Positions 53,833-62,327 are shown, counted from the stretch's first letter. The stretch is DNA of 64,000 nucleotides from an uncultured Bacteroides sp. (GCF_910578895.1 NZ_CAJTSC010000009.1:12343-76342), one strand, 5' to 3'. Numbers and translations are program-made. The notes: generated from the sequence alone by a model not told the origin.

Positions 53833-54504
53833 TCAAATCATTTCAAAGCCATTCCATAAATTGCCCGCAGGGACGGGAGCCTCCACCTCTATCTGCTCCT
53901 TAGACACCGGATGCACAAAGCGCACGAAACGTGCATGCAGGCAAATGCTTCCGTCAGGATTGGAACGGGGCGAACCGTACTTCAAATCTCCCTTGATGGG
54001 GCACCCCATTTTTGCCAGCTGGCAGCGTATCTGGTGATGCCGCCCCGTTTTCAAATCTATCTCAAGCAGGTAATAGTTCTGCGACCTGGCTATGAGCCGG
54101 TAATGCAAAATCGCCCTCTTGCTGTTCGGCACCTCCCTGTCGTAGGCATAACTCTTGTTCTGTTTCTCATTACGCACCAAATAGTTCACCAGTTCACCCT
54201 CCGGTTCGCGAGGCTGGTTTTTCACCACTGCCCAATAGGTTTTCTTCACATCGCCGTTCTTGAACATCTCGTTCAGACGGCTGAGCGCCTTACTGGTTTT
54301 GGCAAAAACAACAAGACCGCTTACGGGGCGGTCCAGGCGGTGGGTGACACCGATAAAGACATTGCCGGGCTTTTGGTATTTCTCCTTGAGATACTGCTTT
54401 ACGGTTTCCGAAAGCGGCGTATCGCCCGTTTTGTCTCCCTGAACTATCTCGGAAGCGGTCTTGTTGACTATAATGATATGATTGTCTTCGTATACGACAG
54501 TCAT
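53833..54504 (-). CDS. RluA-family RNA pseudouridine synthase
   Basis: 223 residues, a short form without the S4 domain found in longer RluC/D proteins. The catalytic motif THRLDRPVSGL has Asp58; NPDGSICLHARFVRFVHPV is the C-terminal motif that precedes the tail of this family, and KTGRHHQIRCQLA is the second signature. Its RNA target is not evident. It is followed 22 bp later by the S9 peptidase gene and preceded by the heptad pair at 54514-54617. Confidence 0.93.
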   Translation of the reverse strand: MTVVYEDNHIIIVNKTASEIVQGDKTGDTPLSETVKQYLKEKYQKPGNVFIGVTHRLDRPVSGLVVFAKTSKALSRLNEMFKNGDVKKTYWAVVKNQPREPEGELVNYLVRNEKQNKSYAYDREVPNSKRAILHYRLIARSQNYYLLEIDLKTGRHHQIRCQLAKMGCPIKGDLKYGSPRSNPDGSICLHARFVRFVHPVSKEQIEVEAPVPAGNLWNGFEMI

Positions 54505-54513
54505 TTTAATTTT

Positions 54514-54617
54514 AAATTATGAATGATGAATTTTGAATAATGAATGATGAATTATCAACATGGACGGAAGCCCAAACCTAACATTCAAAATTCATAATTC
54601 AAAATTCAAAATTCCCA
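54514..54617. repeat. Inverted pair of heptad arrays between fabG and the RluA-type gene
   Basis: Left half: AAATTAT, GAATGAT, GAATTTT, GAATAAT, GAATGAT, GAATTAT (54514-54555). Right half: ATTCAAA, ATTCATA, ATTCAAA, ATTCAAA, ATTCCCA (54583-54617). Same two heptads in opposite orientation as at 28276-28387, around a 27 bp core. It fills the gap between two minus-strand genes. Confidence 0.85.
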
Positions 54618-54618
54618 T

Positions 54619-55365
54619 TTACATATTCATACCACCATCTACCTGGATTACCTGTCCCGATACGTACGAAGACATGTCGGAAGCGAGGAAGGTAGCAATG
54701 TTGGCAACGTCCTCGGGCGTACCGCCACGACGCAAAGGAATCTTCTTGCACCATTCTGCCTTAACTTCTTCGGACAAGGCATCCGTCATGGCTGTCATGA
54801 TGAAGCCCGGAGCGATGGCATTGGCACGGATGCCGCGAGAACCCAGTTCCTGTGCGATAGATTTTGCCAACGCAATCATACCGGCTTTGGAAGCGGAATA
54901 GTTTGCCTGGCCTGCATTGCCGTGAACACCTACCACAGACGCCATGTTGATAATGCTGCCCGATTTCTGGCGCATCATAATCGGAGTACAAGCGTGAATG
55001 AAGTTGAAAGCGGATTTCAGGTTCACGTTGATAACCATGTCCCATTGCTGCTCGGTCATACGCATCATCAGACCATCGCGTGTGATGCCTGCATTGTTCA
55101 CCAAGATATCAATGCGGCCGAAATCTGCATGGATAGCTTCCACTACCTTGGCAGTATCCTCAAAGCTGGCAGCATTAGAAGCATACGCTTTGGCCTTTAC
55201 GCCCAACGCTTCTATTTCCTTTGCCGTAGCTTCGGCATTTTCGTCAATCACCAAGTCGGTGAATGCTATATTAGCTCCTTCTTGAGCGAACTTTAAAGCA
55301 ATAGCCTTGCCGATGCCACGAGCGGCTCCGGTCACAATAGCTGTTTTTCCGTTTAATAATCCCAT
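54619..55365 (-). CDS. fabG: 3-oxoacyl-[ACP] reductase FabG
   Basis: SDR enzyme that reduces 3-oxoacyl-ACP with NADPH in fatty-acid elongation. 248 residues. Cofactor motif TGAARGIG (12-19), NNAG (90-93), and the catalytic Asn115, Ser143, Tyr156 and Lys160 (NYSASKAG). The C-terminus SSYVSGQVIQVDGGMNM is typical. It follows a TetR gene by 30 bp on the same strand; such a regulator could act on this operon or on lipid synthesis more widely. Confidence 0.95.
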   Translation of the reverse strand: MGLLNGKTAIVTGAARGIGKAIALKFAQEGANIAFTDLVIDENAEATAKEIEALGVKAKAYASNAASFEDTAKVVEAIHADFGRIDILVNNAGITRDGLMMRMTEQQWDMVINVNLKSAFNFIHACTPIMMRQKSGSIINMASVVGVHGNAGQANYSASKAGMIALAKSIAQELGSRGIRANAIAPGFIMTAMTDALSEEVKAEWCKKIPLRRGGTPEDVANIATFLASDMSSYVSGQVIQVDGGMNM

Positions 55366-55395
55366 ACTATTTAAATTATTGATTAAATGTTTCTT

Positions 55396-55980
55396 TTATA
55401 TTCTACGCAACGCGCCAAACACAAGATTGGCAACATATCTGCCGCGGGTCTCATCATCCAGTTTTGCACCGATATGCCCGCGGATATAGGGCACTTCAAT
55501 GCCCTTCACGCAATAATGCACCAGTTCGGCAGTCATATCGATATCATCAATCAGGAATACACCTTTCTCCACCCCTTCGCACAACACCTCCTTGAACAAG
55601 AGTATCTCTTTGGCATCGAAACGCTTACGCACTTTTTCTACCCGCCAAATGTCGCGAAAAAAGTTGGCACGGAGCGTACCGTTACGGAATACAGCCTCTT
55701 TCACCGCATCCAAACGCGTGTATATCAGTTCAATCAGCTTCTCGTCCGGCGATATCTCCTTCTCCGCCACACGTTTCATCATATCCGAAAGCATATCCAA
55801 TTCCGACTCGACAACAGCCATATAAATATCTTCCTTGCTCTTAAAATAGGTATAGAGCGTTCTCCGACCTTTCTTAGAAGCGAGGGCAATATCGTTCATC
55901 GTGGTATTCTCAACCCCCATTTTAGCAAACAACTGGCGGGCTACATCCACTAATTTAGCTCTTGTCTTCGATACGGCCAT
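55396..55980 (-). CDS. TetR/AcrR-family transcriptional regulator
   Basis: 194 residues. N-terminal HTH (KLVDVARQLFAKMGVENTTMNDIALASKKG split over residues 9-38, then RRTLYTYFKSKEDI) followed by a helical ligand domain. First gene of a two-gene operon with fabG 30 bp downstream. A full -33/-7 promoter is upstream. Target and ligand are unknown. Confidence 0.92.
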   Translation of the reverse strand: MAVSKTRAKLVDVARQLFAKMGVENTTMNDIALASKKGRRTLYTYFKSKEDIYMAVVESELDMLSDMMKRVAEKEISPDEKLIELIYTRLDAVKEAVFRNGTLRANFFRDIWRVEKVRKRFDAKEILLFKEVLCEGVEKGVFLIDDIDMTAELVHYCVKGIEVPYIRGHIGAKLDDETRGRYVANLVFGALRRI

Positions 55981-56011
55981 AGGCTAATTGCACATTGCTT
56001 AATAATTTGTG

Positions 56012-56043
56012 CAAAAATAAGACATTTTCGTATATATCACAAA
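56012..56043 (-). promoter_or_regulatory. Promoter of the TetR-fabG operon
   Basis: On the minus strand TTTG (56040-56043) and TATTTTTG (56012-56019) are separated by 20 bp, both elements matching the Bacteroides consensus. The -7 box is 31 bp upstream of the TetR start. Confidence 0.65.
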
Positions 56044-56079
56044 CAAAAGCACATTTTATTAACAATCAAGGCATGGCTG

Positions 56080-56252
56080 TTTCATTTAAGGGAGTTAGAG
56101 GAGTTATCACTTCGCATCGCTTCGTCAGGAGCCAAAGGAGTTGGAGCCGATACGCTTGTGTATGACGTTCTTATAGAAGTATCGGATTTAACTACCAAGC
56201 CGACTTCGCGGCTGATAACTCCTTTTGGCTCCTCCAACTCCTGTAAATGAAA
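56080..56252. repeat. GGAGTTA/AACTCC inverted element (copy 2)
   Basis: Left arm begins TTTCATTTAAGGGAGTTAG and has GGAG words about every 9 bp; right arm is the reverse complement in style (GATAACTCC, GGCTCC, CCAACTCC, then TGTAAATGAAA). The arms enclose about 100 bp, so a long imperfect hairpin is possible. The right arm matches 270-295 near radA. Confidence 0.65.
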
Positions 56253-56281
56253 GAGCCGTGCCTTGATTGCACGGCTCTTTC
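56249..56281. terminator. Strong hairpin GAAAGAGCCGTGC/GCACGGCTCTTTC
   Basis: A perfect 13 bp stem with a 7 nt loop, followed by CATTCGGCCTTTTTG. It looks like an intrinsic terminator, but no plus-strand gene precedes it, so it may end transcription of the inverted element itself. Confidence 0.6.
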
Positions 56282-56319
56282 ATTCGGCCTTTTTGTCTTT
56301 TTGTCATTCCGCCCGTATC

Positions 56320-56803
56320 TTCTGACAATTTGTATTTCCCGTTGCCGCAGAATCGGCTGTTTCCGTCCTTGCGTGCTGCCGGCGGAAAAAAACGGAACGG
56401 AAAACGCTTATCTTGCCGACAGTCAGCGGAATAGCGAAATGTTTACAAACCAACCAGCGGGAAAGAGCGCCGGAAATGCCGCGTGCGGGCATCCCGTTTC
56501 ACGGATATTGACACTTGTGGCGAGGGATATCAATGCCGCTCGCGATGGACATTAGTGTCTGTCATGAGCGGCATTAATGTCTCTCGCGAGCGGCATTAAT
56601 GTCTGTCGGCTGAAACACCTGTATCCAACACCGGAAACACTTGCATCCAACGGCGGAAATGTCCGGATACTGCATAAACAGCGTATATCCATCGAAAAAC
56701 AGAGCATATCTATCCGCACTTTATGCACGATGCTCCTGTTTCGGAAGAAAGCGGCAGGGAGGGGAGTAAGGGAAAAAGGCGGTTTTGTCGCCTTTTTGTC
56801 ATG
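56320..56803 (+). repeat. Structured dispersed element, copy 2 (~484 bp)
   Basis: Same parts in the same order as 34400-34860, including the closing hairpin AAAAAGGC / GCCTTTTT (56773-56797). The copy has ten 22 bp units against nine in copy 1, which accounts for the length difference. The TGCATAAAC / TTTATGCA arms are kept while much of the sequence between them has changed. It lies in the long gap between the TetR promoter and the tRNA gene. Confidence 0.8.
56504..56723. repeat. 22-bp-period dyad array, RRCATTAATGYC type (copy C2)
   Basis: Ten units starting at 56504 and every 22 bp up to 56702. The clearest are GACATTAGTGTC (56548), GGCATTAATGTC (56570 and 56592), AACACCTGTATC (56614) and AACACTTGCATC (56636). 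Units away from the centre keep register but lose the dyad. Confidence 0.85.
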
Positions 56804-57115
56804 AAACGAACGGATGGGGCTTCACTTTGCGCCCGCGCAAACAAGGCAATCAATTATCTTTCCATCAGCCTTCTCCCCGCCTATATCCCTATTCTTCTCC
56901 TCTTGTTTACCCCAATGTAACAACCAATAGCCCATCCCGCATATAGTGAATAAAGAGAAGGCAACAGACCGGAAAAAGGCCCGAAAGAAACAGTATGAAG
57001 AAATTCTTTAAAGAATGATGAGACAGGTTTCGAAAAGTTTTATGGTACATCAAGCTATTTATCAACCCATTACGTATACAGACACATCTATCATGAAAAA
57101 ATAAACCGGCTTTTA
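56804..57115. other. Gap between the repeat element and the tRNA promoter
   Basis: I see no gene, hairpin or repeat of note in it. Short ORFs that cross it have no recognisable features. Confidence 0.4.
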
Positions 57116-57146
57116 TTTGCATATTCAAATAAAAGCCGTACCTTTG
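57116..57146 (+). promoter_or_regulatory. Canonical promoter of tRNA-fMet
   Basis: TTTG (57116-57119), 19 bp spacer, TACCTTTG (57139-57146): a full -33/-7 Bacteroides promoter 13 bp before the tRNA. It is the cleanest promoter in the window and can serve as the local reference. Confidence 0.8.
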
Positions 57147-57159
57147 CATCCGTAAACAT

Positions 57160-57232
<73 letters not shown>

Positions 57233-57238
57233 CTAAAG

Positions 57239-57270
57239 AAAAGACTGCTTGATTAGCAGTCTTTTTTCTT
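57239..57270 (+). terminator. Terminator of the tRNA gene
   Basis: AAGACTGCT - TGATT - AGCAGTCTT followed by TTTTC and more T; stem of nine pairs, starting 8 bp after the tRNA. Confidence 0.85.
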
Positions 57271-57410
57271 TTTAATGATTATCCGCATAACCCTTACAAG
57301 CACCATACGAAAAAAAGGGGCACTCCGAAAACCGGGGTAACGTAAAAGAATGAGAGGAGCTAAGAATCACTCTCCGCCCCCCTCGAAACGACAAACAACT
57401 AAAATCATCG

Positions 57411-58844
57411 CTATTTAATACCATCCAATGCCTTTCGTGCCGTGGCATTGCCAGGGTCAATAGCCAGAATCTTATTCCAATACTCTTTTGAAGCCGCGTA
57501 ATCGCTCTTCAGCAGATAGTAGTATCCCAAGTAGCTATAGCACTCAATCAGGACAGGGTTATACCTCGGTTCGTTCTTTGCCAACAACATTTCCATCACC
57601 TTCTCATAATAAGGTTTCGCCAGCCCCTCGGTAGTCTCCGGATCCATGGCAGAATTGGCACGTGCACGCCACATATCACCCAAATAGCTTTCGGGAGCTT
57701 GCCGGGAGACCAACGCAAACAGGGAGTCCGCCATCTGCAATGCCGCCGCACGATCGGCATACCGGACAGCGAGCGTATCCGAGGATACGCCCTCGCCGTA
57801 ATAGAGACGGCCAAGCCGGAACAGGTTCTCGGGAGTCTTTTTATCCGGGTTCAAAGCATCATAATACTTCCGATAGGCGGCAATCGCCTGTGCATAGTCA
57901 TTCTTCAATTCGCAAGTTTCGGCTATTTCACGCCAGATATCAATCTGACTGCTATCCTTCTCAAGCGCCTTGCCATATTCTTCGATGGCAGGACCGTACT
58001 TTTTCAAAGCACTCAGCAAAGCACCGTGATAACGGTAATCCAAATACGAATAGTCAGCATTGTCCGAAGCATTGAACAAAGCATCGGCGGCTTGCTCCGC
58101 TTCAGCATAACGTTTCAAGTCGGTATAGTTATACATAGCCAGGCGGTTGAATGCCGCATGGCGTCCGTTCTTCTGCAAGCCTTTCCGAACCACCTCCAAC
58201 GATTTTTCGAAATCATGATTCAGGAACAGCGCAAAAGCATACTTCAGCAAATCATCCTCCGTGGCAACAGGGGTATCTATGAACCTGGCGTAGGTTTCGG
58301 TTGCCTCATCGAAACGGTTGGTGGCATAATACACCTCAGCAAGTCCCCTATCCGCCTCCGGGCAGTCGGGAATAACCGACTTTAATTGTTGCAGTTTATC
58401 GATGGCCTGTGAAGGGCTCGCCGATTTATAGGCTTGGGCGTATTTCAGATAAGCCTCCCTGCAATGAGGATTGAAATAGATGGCCTGTTCATAGAGTTGG
58501 CAGGCACGTCCCACATCTTTCCCAGCAAGGGCAATGTCCCCTTCCAGTACGGACACATCGGCATCCTTGTTGTCCGTCTCCCGGGCTATTTCCAGGTAAT
58601 GTTCCGCCTCTGCCGGCTCACCGGCATCCAGATAAGCGCGCGCCACGGCGACAATGAGCGGCACGTTTTTCTTGTTTTTCCCTTTCAACAGTTCTCCGGC
58701 TGTCTCGGAAGCCTGTCCGGGGTTCGTCTTTATCAGGCTTTTTACTTTATCCACACCCGCCTGCCACTCGGGCACGGGCGTTTGTGCGGCAAGCGTAACC
58801 GACAGCAGCAACGCTCCCATACAGAATAATAATTTACGTTTCAT
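57411..58844 (-). CDS. TPR-repeat protein of the Ton operon
   Basis: 477 residues from the ATG at 58844 (MKRKLLFCMGALLLS, a signal peptide cut near LAAQ). Almost the whole mature part is tetratricopeptide-like repeats (VAVARAYLDAGEPAEAEHYLE, AEVYYATNRFDEATETYARF, AIAAYRKYYDAL, CYSYLGYYYLLKSDYAASKE). A periplasmic scaffolding role is expected. It is the last gene of the minus-strand group ExbB-ExbD-ExbD-TonB-PstS-like-TPR, separated from the PstS-like gene by an inverted-repeat element. Confidence 0.88.
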   Translation of the reverse strand: MKRKLLFCMGALLLSVTLAAQTPVPEWQAGVDKVKSLIKTNPGQASETAGELLKGKNKKNVPLIVAVARAYLDAGEPAEAEHYLEIARETDNKDADVSVLEGDIALAGKDVGRACQLYEQAIYFNPHCREAYLKYAQAYKSASPSQAIDKLQQLKSVIPDCPEADRGLAEVYYATNRFDEATETYARFIDTPVATEDDLLKYAFALFLNHDFEKSLEVVRKGLQKNGRHAAFNRLAMYNYTDLKRYAEAEQAADALFNASDNADYSYLDYRYHGALLSALKKYGPAIEEYGKALEKDSSQIDIWREIAETCELKNDYAQAIAAYRKYYDALNPDKKTPENLFRLGRLYYGEGVSSDTLAVRYADRAAALQMADSLFALVSRQAPESYLGDMWRARANSAMDPETTEGLAKPYYEKVMEMLLAKNEPRYNPVLIECYSYLGYYYLLKSDYAASKEYWNKILAIDPGNATARKALDGIK

Positions 58845-58862
58845 ATCACCATTCATTTTAGA

Positions 58863-59031
58863 GCCTGTTTGAATTTTCTTCAGAAAGTTTTTCTTCGGCT
58901 TCTTCCCAAATCCCTTTCCGGTCTGTTTTCCTCTTTCTATTCGTCACATAGCCCGCTATGCTCCTCATAAAAACCGGACAACATCCCCGCAAAGAGCTGT
59001 CAAAAGAATGCCGGACAAAATTTAAACAGGC
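58863..59031. repeat. Inverted-repeat-bounded element (169 bp, MITE-like)
   Basis: Ends GCCTGTTTGAATTTT (58863-58877) and, inverted, GCCTGTTTAAATTTT (59017-59031) agree in 14 of 15 bases. Inside is a short palindrome CATAGC-CC-GCTATG (58947-58960). A partial copy lies at 6901-6962. No transposase is present. The size, terminal inverted repeats and second copy fit a non-autonomous mobile element or a dispersed structured repeat. Confidence 0.6.
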
Positions 59032-59037
59032 TTTTGG

Positions 59038-59988
59038 TTATTCATCTTTTACATCTACCACACGCACCGGTTGGGTGGCGGGCAGCAATCCCGACTTCAA
59101 TATAATCCGCTGTCCCCGGTCGGAAGCGAGGAAAGAGGCAAAGCCCCACGGGAGTGCGCTCCGCGGATCGTTCAACAGAACATAAATGCTACGCACCAAC
59201 GGATAGTTTCCGTAGAACAAATATGCCTGATAAGGTTTATAACTGTTTGCCGGCGTAGCTTTACCGGCAGCACTGACAGACATCACCCGTACCTCTTTAC
59301 TGAAAGAGAGCCGCGTAGTATCGTTGCGGTCGCTCAGCCAGTTCACTCCGATAATGCCCATTGCATCCGGCGTACGGGATACGTAATCAATGACCTCCCT
59401 GTTCGTTTTCAACGCCTTCACCCGCTTTGAGAGCGGTGCTCCCTTAACAATGGAATCGACTGCAAAACGTACGGTACCGGAATTCTTGTTGTCGAATACC
59501 AAACGGATATCTCCCAAACGAGATGCCGGGTAGAGTTCTTTCCATCGCCCGGTCTCGCCGGTAAGAATGCCACGGAGCTGTTTTACACTAATCAAGGTGT
59601 CCGGATTGTTCCGGTTGGTGATTAATGCCAGTCCGTCGGTCGCTATCTTTATCTCTTGCGGGAAGAATTTGCGGCTGTTGAAAGACTTCTTCTCCTCCGG
59701 AGTCAGCCTGCGGCTGGTGATTGCCAACCGCAAACTGTCCTTGAGCAAGAGATTGACCGCTTCCACTTCCGTCACATAGCGGGGTACGATTCCCGCCAAA
59801 GGGAACAAACCTTCGAACACGTCTATCTCTTCCTGTACAATCGGGCGGAAACTCTCATCGGCGGCAATGGCTATGACACCGGAAGTATAGGTGTCCGTCA
59901 ATCCGTCCTTAGGTTTCTGCCGGCAGGCGGAGAGCAAGACCGACATCATTATCAGAACCGAAAATTGAAGTTGTCTCAGCATTTTCAT
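59038..59988 (-). CDS. PstS-like substrate-binding lipoprotein
   Basis: 317 residues from the ATG at 59988 (a GTG three codons earlier is in frame). Lipoprotein signal with lipobox VLLSAC (Cys22). The two-lobed PstS-type phosphate-binding fold is suggested by AIAADESFRPIVQEEIDVFE, LAITSRRLTPEEKKSF, IATDGLALITNRNNPD, LVFDNKNSGTVRF and PYQAYLFYGNYPLVRSIYVL. No PstA/B/C transporter genes are nearby; instead it sits 12 bp after tonB. So it may serve the Ton complex or sense a ligand and not feed an ABC transporter. Confidence 0.85.
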   Translation of the reverse strand: MKMLRQLQFSVLIMMSVLLSACRQKPKDGLTDTYTSGVIAIAADESFRPIVQEEIDVFEGLFPLAGIVPRYVTEVEAVNLLLKDSLRLAITSRRLTPEEKKSFNSRKFFPQEIKIATDGLALITNRNNPDTLISVKQLRGILTGETGRWKELYPASRLGDIRLVFDNKNSGTVRFAVDSIVKGAPLSKRVKALKTNREVIDYVSRTPDAMGIIGVNWLSDRNDTTRLSFSKEVRVMSVSAAGKATPANSYKPYQAYLFYGNYPLVRSIYVLLNDPRSALPWGFASFLASDRGQRIILKSGLLPATQPVRVVDVKDE

Positions 59989-60000
59989 GACACACACGAT

Positions 60001-60813
60001 TTATTGTAACCTGAAGGTAATGGGAACGGTGTATTTCACCGATACCGCCTTGCCGTTTTGCTTGCCGGGTATCCATTTGGGCATAGACATAATCACGCGT
60101 ATGGCTTCCTTATCGCAAGAAGGATCCAGCGTCTTTACCACTTTGGCGTCCCTTACACTGCCGTCGCTGCCAACTACAAACTGGCAAATCACCCGTCCCT
60201 GCACACCGTTTTCCTGTGCAATCGTGGGGTATCGCAAATGACCGGCGATGTATTTCATCAGCTCAGCGGCTCCGCCGGGAAATGTCGGCATCTGCTCTAC
60301 CATATCAAACACTTTCTCCTCAGCCGGAGCTTGCACCACCACCTGTTTCAGGTCGGCGATATCCTTACCATTGATTTCGTCATTGCCTTTCACATCGGCT
60401 ATAGAGATGGCAACTTTCGTCTCCGTCAGCTCGGTCTGACTCTTGATTTCATCCTCATCCCTCACCTCTTCATCCTTCTTGATGACCGGAGCAGTGAACT
60501 TGATGGAACTTTTCAATGCCGGAGGAGGCGGAGCAACCGGCTCCACACGTTTCATCTCTTCCTGTTTCACCTCCGGCTCTTCCAGTTGCGACAGGGTAGT
60601 CACCTCGGTCATTATCTCCTTCTGTTTTGGAGCAGCCATTTTTATCAACGTGGGGATACTGAACCCTATCAGGGCTATCACTATCACCAATATCACAGCT
60701 ATGTTGTGACGGCGTGGAGAGTTCTCACGCATCTTATAGGCACCATACGCTTTATTCTTACCGTTGAATATAAGGTCACACCATTCCAAAGAACTTAAAT
60801 CTACTTTAGCCAT
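60001..60813 (-). CDS. tonB: Energy transducer TonB
   Basis: 270 residues. N-terminal cytoplasmic stretch of about 35 residues (LEWCDLIFNGKNKAYGAYKM, typical for Bacteroidetes TonB), one membrane helix (about 38-56), a charged/Pro segment (EPVAPPPPALK), and a C-terminal TonB domain (MPTFPGGAAELMKYIAGHLR, GVQGRVICQFVVGSDGSV, MSMPKWIPGKQNGKAVSVKY). It carries proton-motive energy to outer-membrane receptors such as the one at 4204. It precedes the PstS-like gene and follows exbD by 23 bp. Confidence 0.95.
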   Translation of the reverse strand: MAKVDLSSLEWCDLIFNGKNKAYGAYKMRENSPRRHNIAVILVIVIALIGFSIPTLIKMAAPKQKEIMTEVTTLSQLEEPEVKQEEMKRVEPVAPPPPALKSSIKFTAPVIKKDEEVRDEDEIKSQTELTETKVAISIADVKGNDEINGKDIADLKQVVVQAPAEEKVFDMVEQMPTFPGGAAELMKYIAGHLRYPTIAQENGVQGRVICQFVVGSDGSVRDAKVVKTLDPSCDKEAIRVIMSMPKWIPGKQNGKAVSVKYTVPITFRLQ

Positions 60814-60836
60814 ATTCTTCCATTTTTTAGGTGTCG

Positions 60837-61487
60837 TTATTCGGCAATATCCTGCGACAGTTCCCCCTTGCTTTCATAGTTCTTTATCAGGAACCGGTCG
60901 GCATCGGCGATGTCTGCTATCACATATTTACCTATATTACATATCTGCATTTCATCGAGGGCATCAATCAGATTTTTATACGAGGCCGTATCGGTAGCCT
61001 TGATAATAACCGTCGGTGTATCCTTTCCGCTCTTTATGCCGGAAAGCTGTTTGCGGAAATCATCTTCTGATATCTTAAGGTCCAGTTTCTGCTGTTTCAG
61101 TCTGTTCACCTTATCTACAGCAGTCCTATTACGTCGCAAGAGCATGGCACGCAGACCATCAGCCTGATAAGAAGTCTCCTTCAACGAGGTATAGTCTTTA
61201 TAGTCGGGCTCTCCTTCGTAATAATACAATTTATCCTCATCGCCCAGCAACAGCGTGATTGCCTGCGATGCTTTCACTTTGCTCTGCTGTTCTTCGGTGA
61301 TGCTTTTGTCATTGCTCGGCATGCTTATCTCCATTGTCTGAGGTTTGCTCAATGAAGTACACAGCATGAAAAAGGTAATCAGCAGCATGTTCATATCTAC
61401 CATTGGGGTGAAATCCACCCGAACGGTCATCTTTTTTTGCTTGCTTTTTCCACCTTTCTTGTTACCGCTTTCTTGTATTTCAGCCAT
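60837..61487 (-). CDS. exbD: ExbD/TolR-family biopolymer transport protein (second)
   Basis: 216 residues, longer than the ~140 of E. coli ExbD. A basic cytoplasmic N-terminus, then one membrane helix with the proton-pathway Asp (VDFTPMVDMNMLLITFFML), then a periplasmic domain with a long helical insert (about 60-150) before the C-terminal PTVIIKATDTASYKNLIDAL. It pairs with the other ExbD 117 bp upstream. Two unequal ExbD subunits are usual for Bacteroidetes Ton motors. Confidence 0.93.
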   Translation of the reverse strand: MAEIQESGNKKGGKSKQKKMTVRVDFTPMVDMNMLLITFFMLCTSLSKPQTMEISMPSNDKSITEEQQSKVKASQAITLLLGDEDKLYYYEGEPDYKDYTSLKETSYQADGLRAMLLRRNRTAVDKVNRLKQQKLDLKISEDDFRKQLSGIKSGKDTPTVIIKATDTASYKNLIDALDEMQICNIGKYVIADIADADRFLIKNYESKGELSQDIAE

Positions 61488-61501
61488 AATATTCTTTTTT
61501 T

Positions 61502-61608
61502 AGTTGACGAGATATCCGGTTGACAAGTTGACGAAGCATGTAAATTGACGCTCCTACGGAAAGGTTGCTTCTCCTGTCTTCTTGTCTACCTGCTTCCTCG
61601 TTATTCAC
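61502..61608. repeat. Inverted pair of octad arrays between the two exbD genes
   Basis: Left half 61502-61549: AGTTGACG, AGATATCC, GGTTGACA, AGTTGACG, AAGCATGT, AAATTGAC. Right half 61569-61608: TTCTCCTG, TCTTCTTG, TCTACCTG, CTTCCTCG, TTATTCAC. 8 bp registers are unbroken in each half; the right half is the opposite orientation of a related RRGWRGAC word. It fills the 117 bp gap and slightly overlaps the upstream gene's stop. Confidence 0.75.
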
Positions 61609-62210
61609 TCTTCAGAGGTAGTCTTCAAGGAAGTAATCAGGTTATACCGGTTCTCTCTCAAATCCTGAAGTGAATTCATAACATTCTTGATTACAGAATA
61701 AGGGGTATTGGCATCCGCTTTGATGGCAATACGCAAATCGGAATTCGCAGCGCGGGCATTGCGTACCCACGCTTTGAACTGATTGTCGATACTGTCTGTG
61801 GGGATTCCCTCATTCTTTAACACAGCGTCTTGCCGGTCTTGCGGCAAATCAAGAAACTTCTTCATGCTCTTCATCGGCACTCCGAAGGTGGATGCCAGCA
61901 TAAAGTTCTTCGTTTCCTCGGGAGTAAAGGCTACTCCGTATTCTTGCCCCATAGCTTCCAGCACATTGCGCAAATCGGACTGTTTGTCCATACTCATAAA
62001 TACTTTTCCATTCGGATCAATCAGTATCTGAAGTACGTTCGTTTCCGGTATCTTAATCTCGGAAACAGATGCCGGAGTGGTGACCTGTACCGGCTCTTTC
62101 TTCACAAACGTAGAAGTCAGCATGAAGAAAGTAAGCAGCAAAACGGTTACGTCACTCATGGCAGTCATGTCGATAAACGTACTTTTCTTTTTCATTTTCG
62201 CTCTACCCAT
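61605..62210 (-). CDS. exbD: ExbD/TolR-family biopolymer transport protein (first)
   Basis: 201 residues from the ATG at 62210 (MGRAKMKKKSTFIDMTAMSD). The ORF is open 28 codons further, but those codons are translation of the heptad array, so they are excluded. Membrane helix with the conserved Asp (TAMSDVTVLLLTFFMLTSTF), then a periplasmic domain ending VIKNVMNSLQDLRENRYNLIT. It lies between exbB and the second exbD. Confidence 0.93.
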   Translation of the reverse strand: MGRAKMKKKSTFIDMTAMSDVTVLLLTFFMLTSTFVKKEPVQVTTPASVSEIKIPETNVLQILIDPNGKVFMSMDKQSDLRNVLEAMGQEYGVAFTPEETKNFMLASTFGVPMKSMKKFLDLPQDRQDAVLKNEGIPTDSIDNQFKAWVRNARAANSDLRIAIKADANTPYSVIKNVMNSLQDLRENRYNLITSLKTTSEE

Positions 62211-62217
62211 AATTGTC

Positions 62218-62327
62218 AAATTAAAAATTGAGAAACAATAATCAGGAAGTGACCGTTGAGGAGTAAGAGAAGAAAGATATTGCCGGTCAAGCAACTTTCC
62301 TTAATCCTCAAGTCCCAATTTCCAATC
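62218..62327. repeat. Heptad arrays between exbB and the first exbD
   Basis: Left half 62218-62273: AAATTAA, AAATTGA, GAAACAA, TAATCAG, GAAGTGA, CCGTTGA, GGAGTAA, GAGAAGA. Right half 62300-62327, read on the opposite strand: GATTGGA, AATTGGG, ACTTGAG, GATTAAG. Both follow an RRRTTRA-like word with a 7 bp register and face each other. The whole gap between the two genes is array. Confidence 0.65.
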
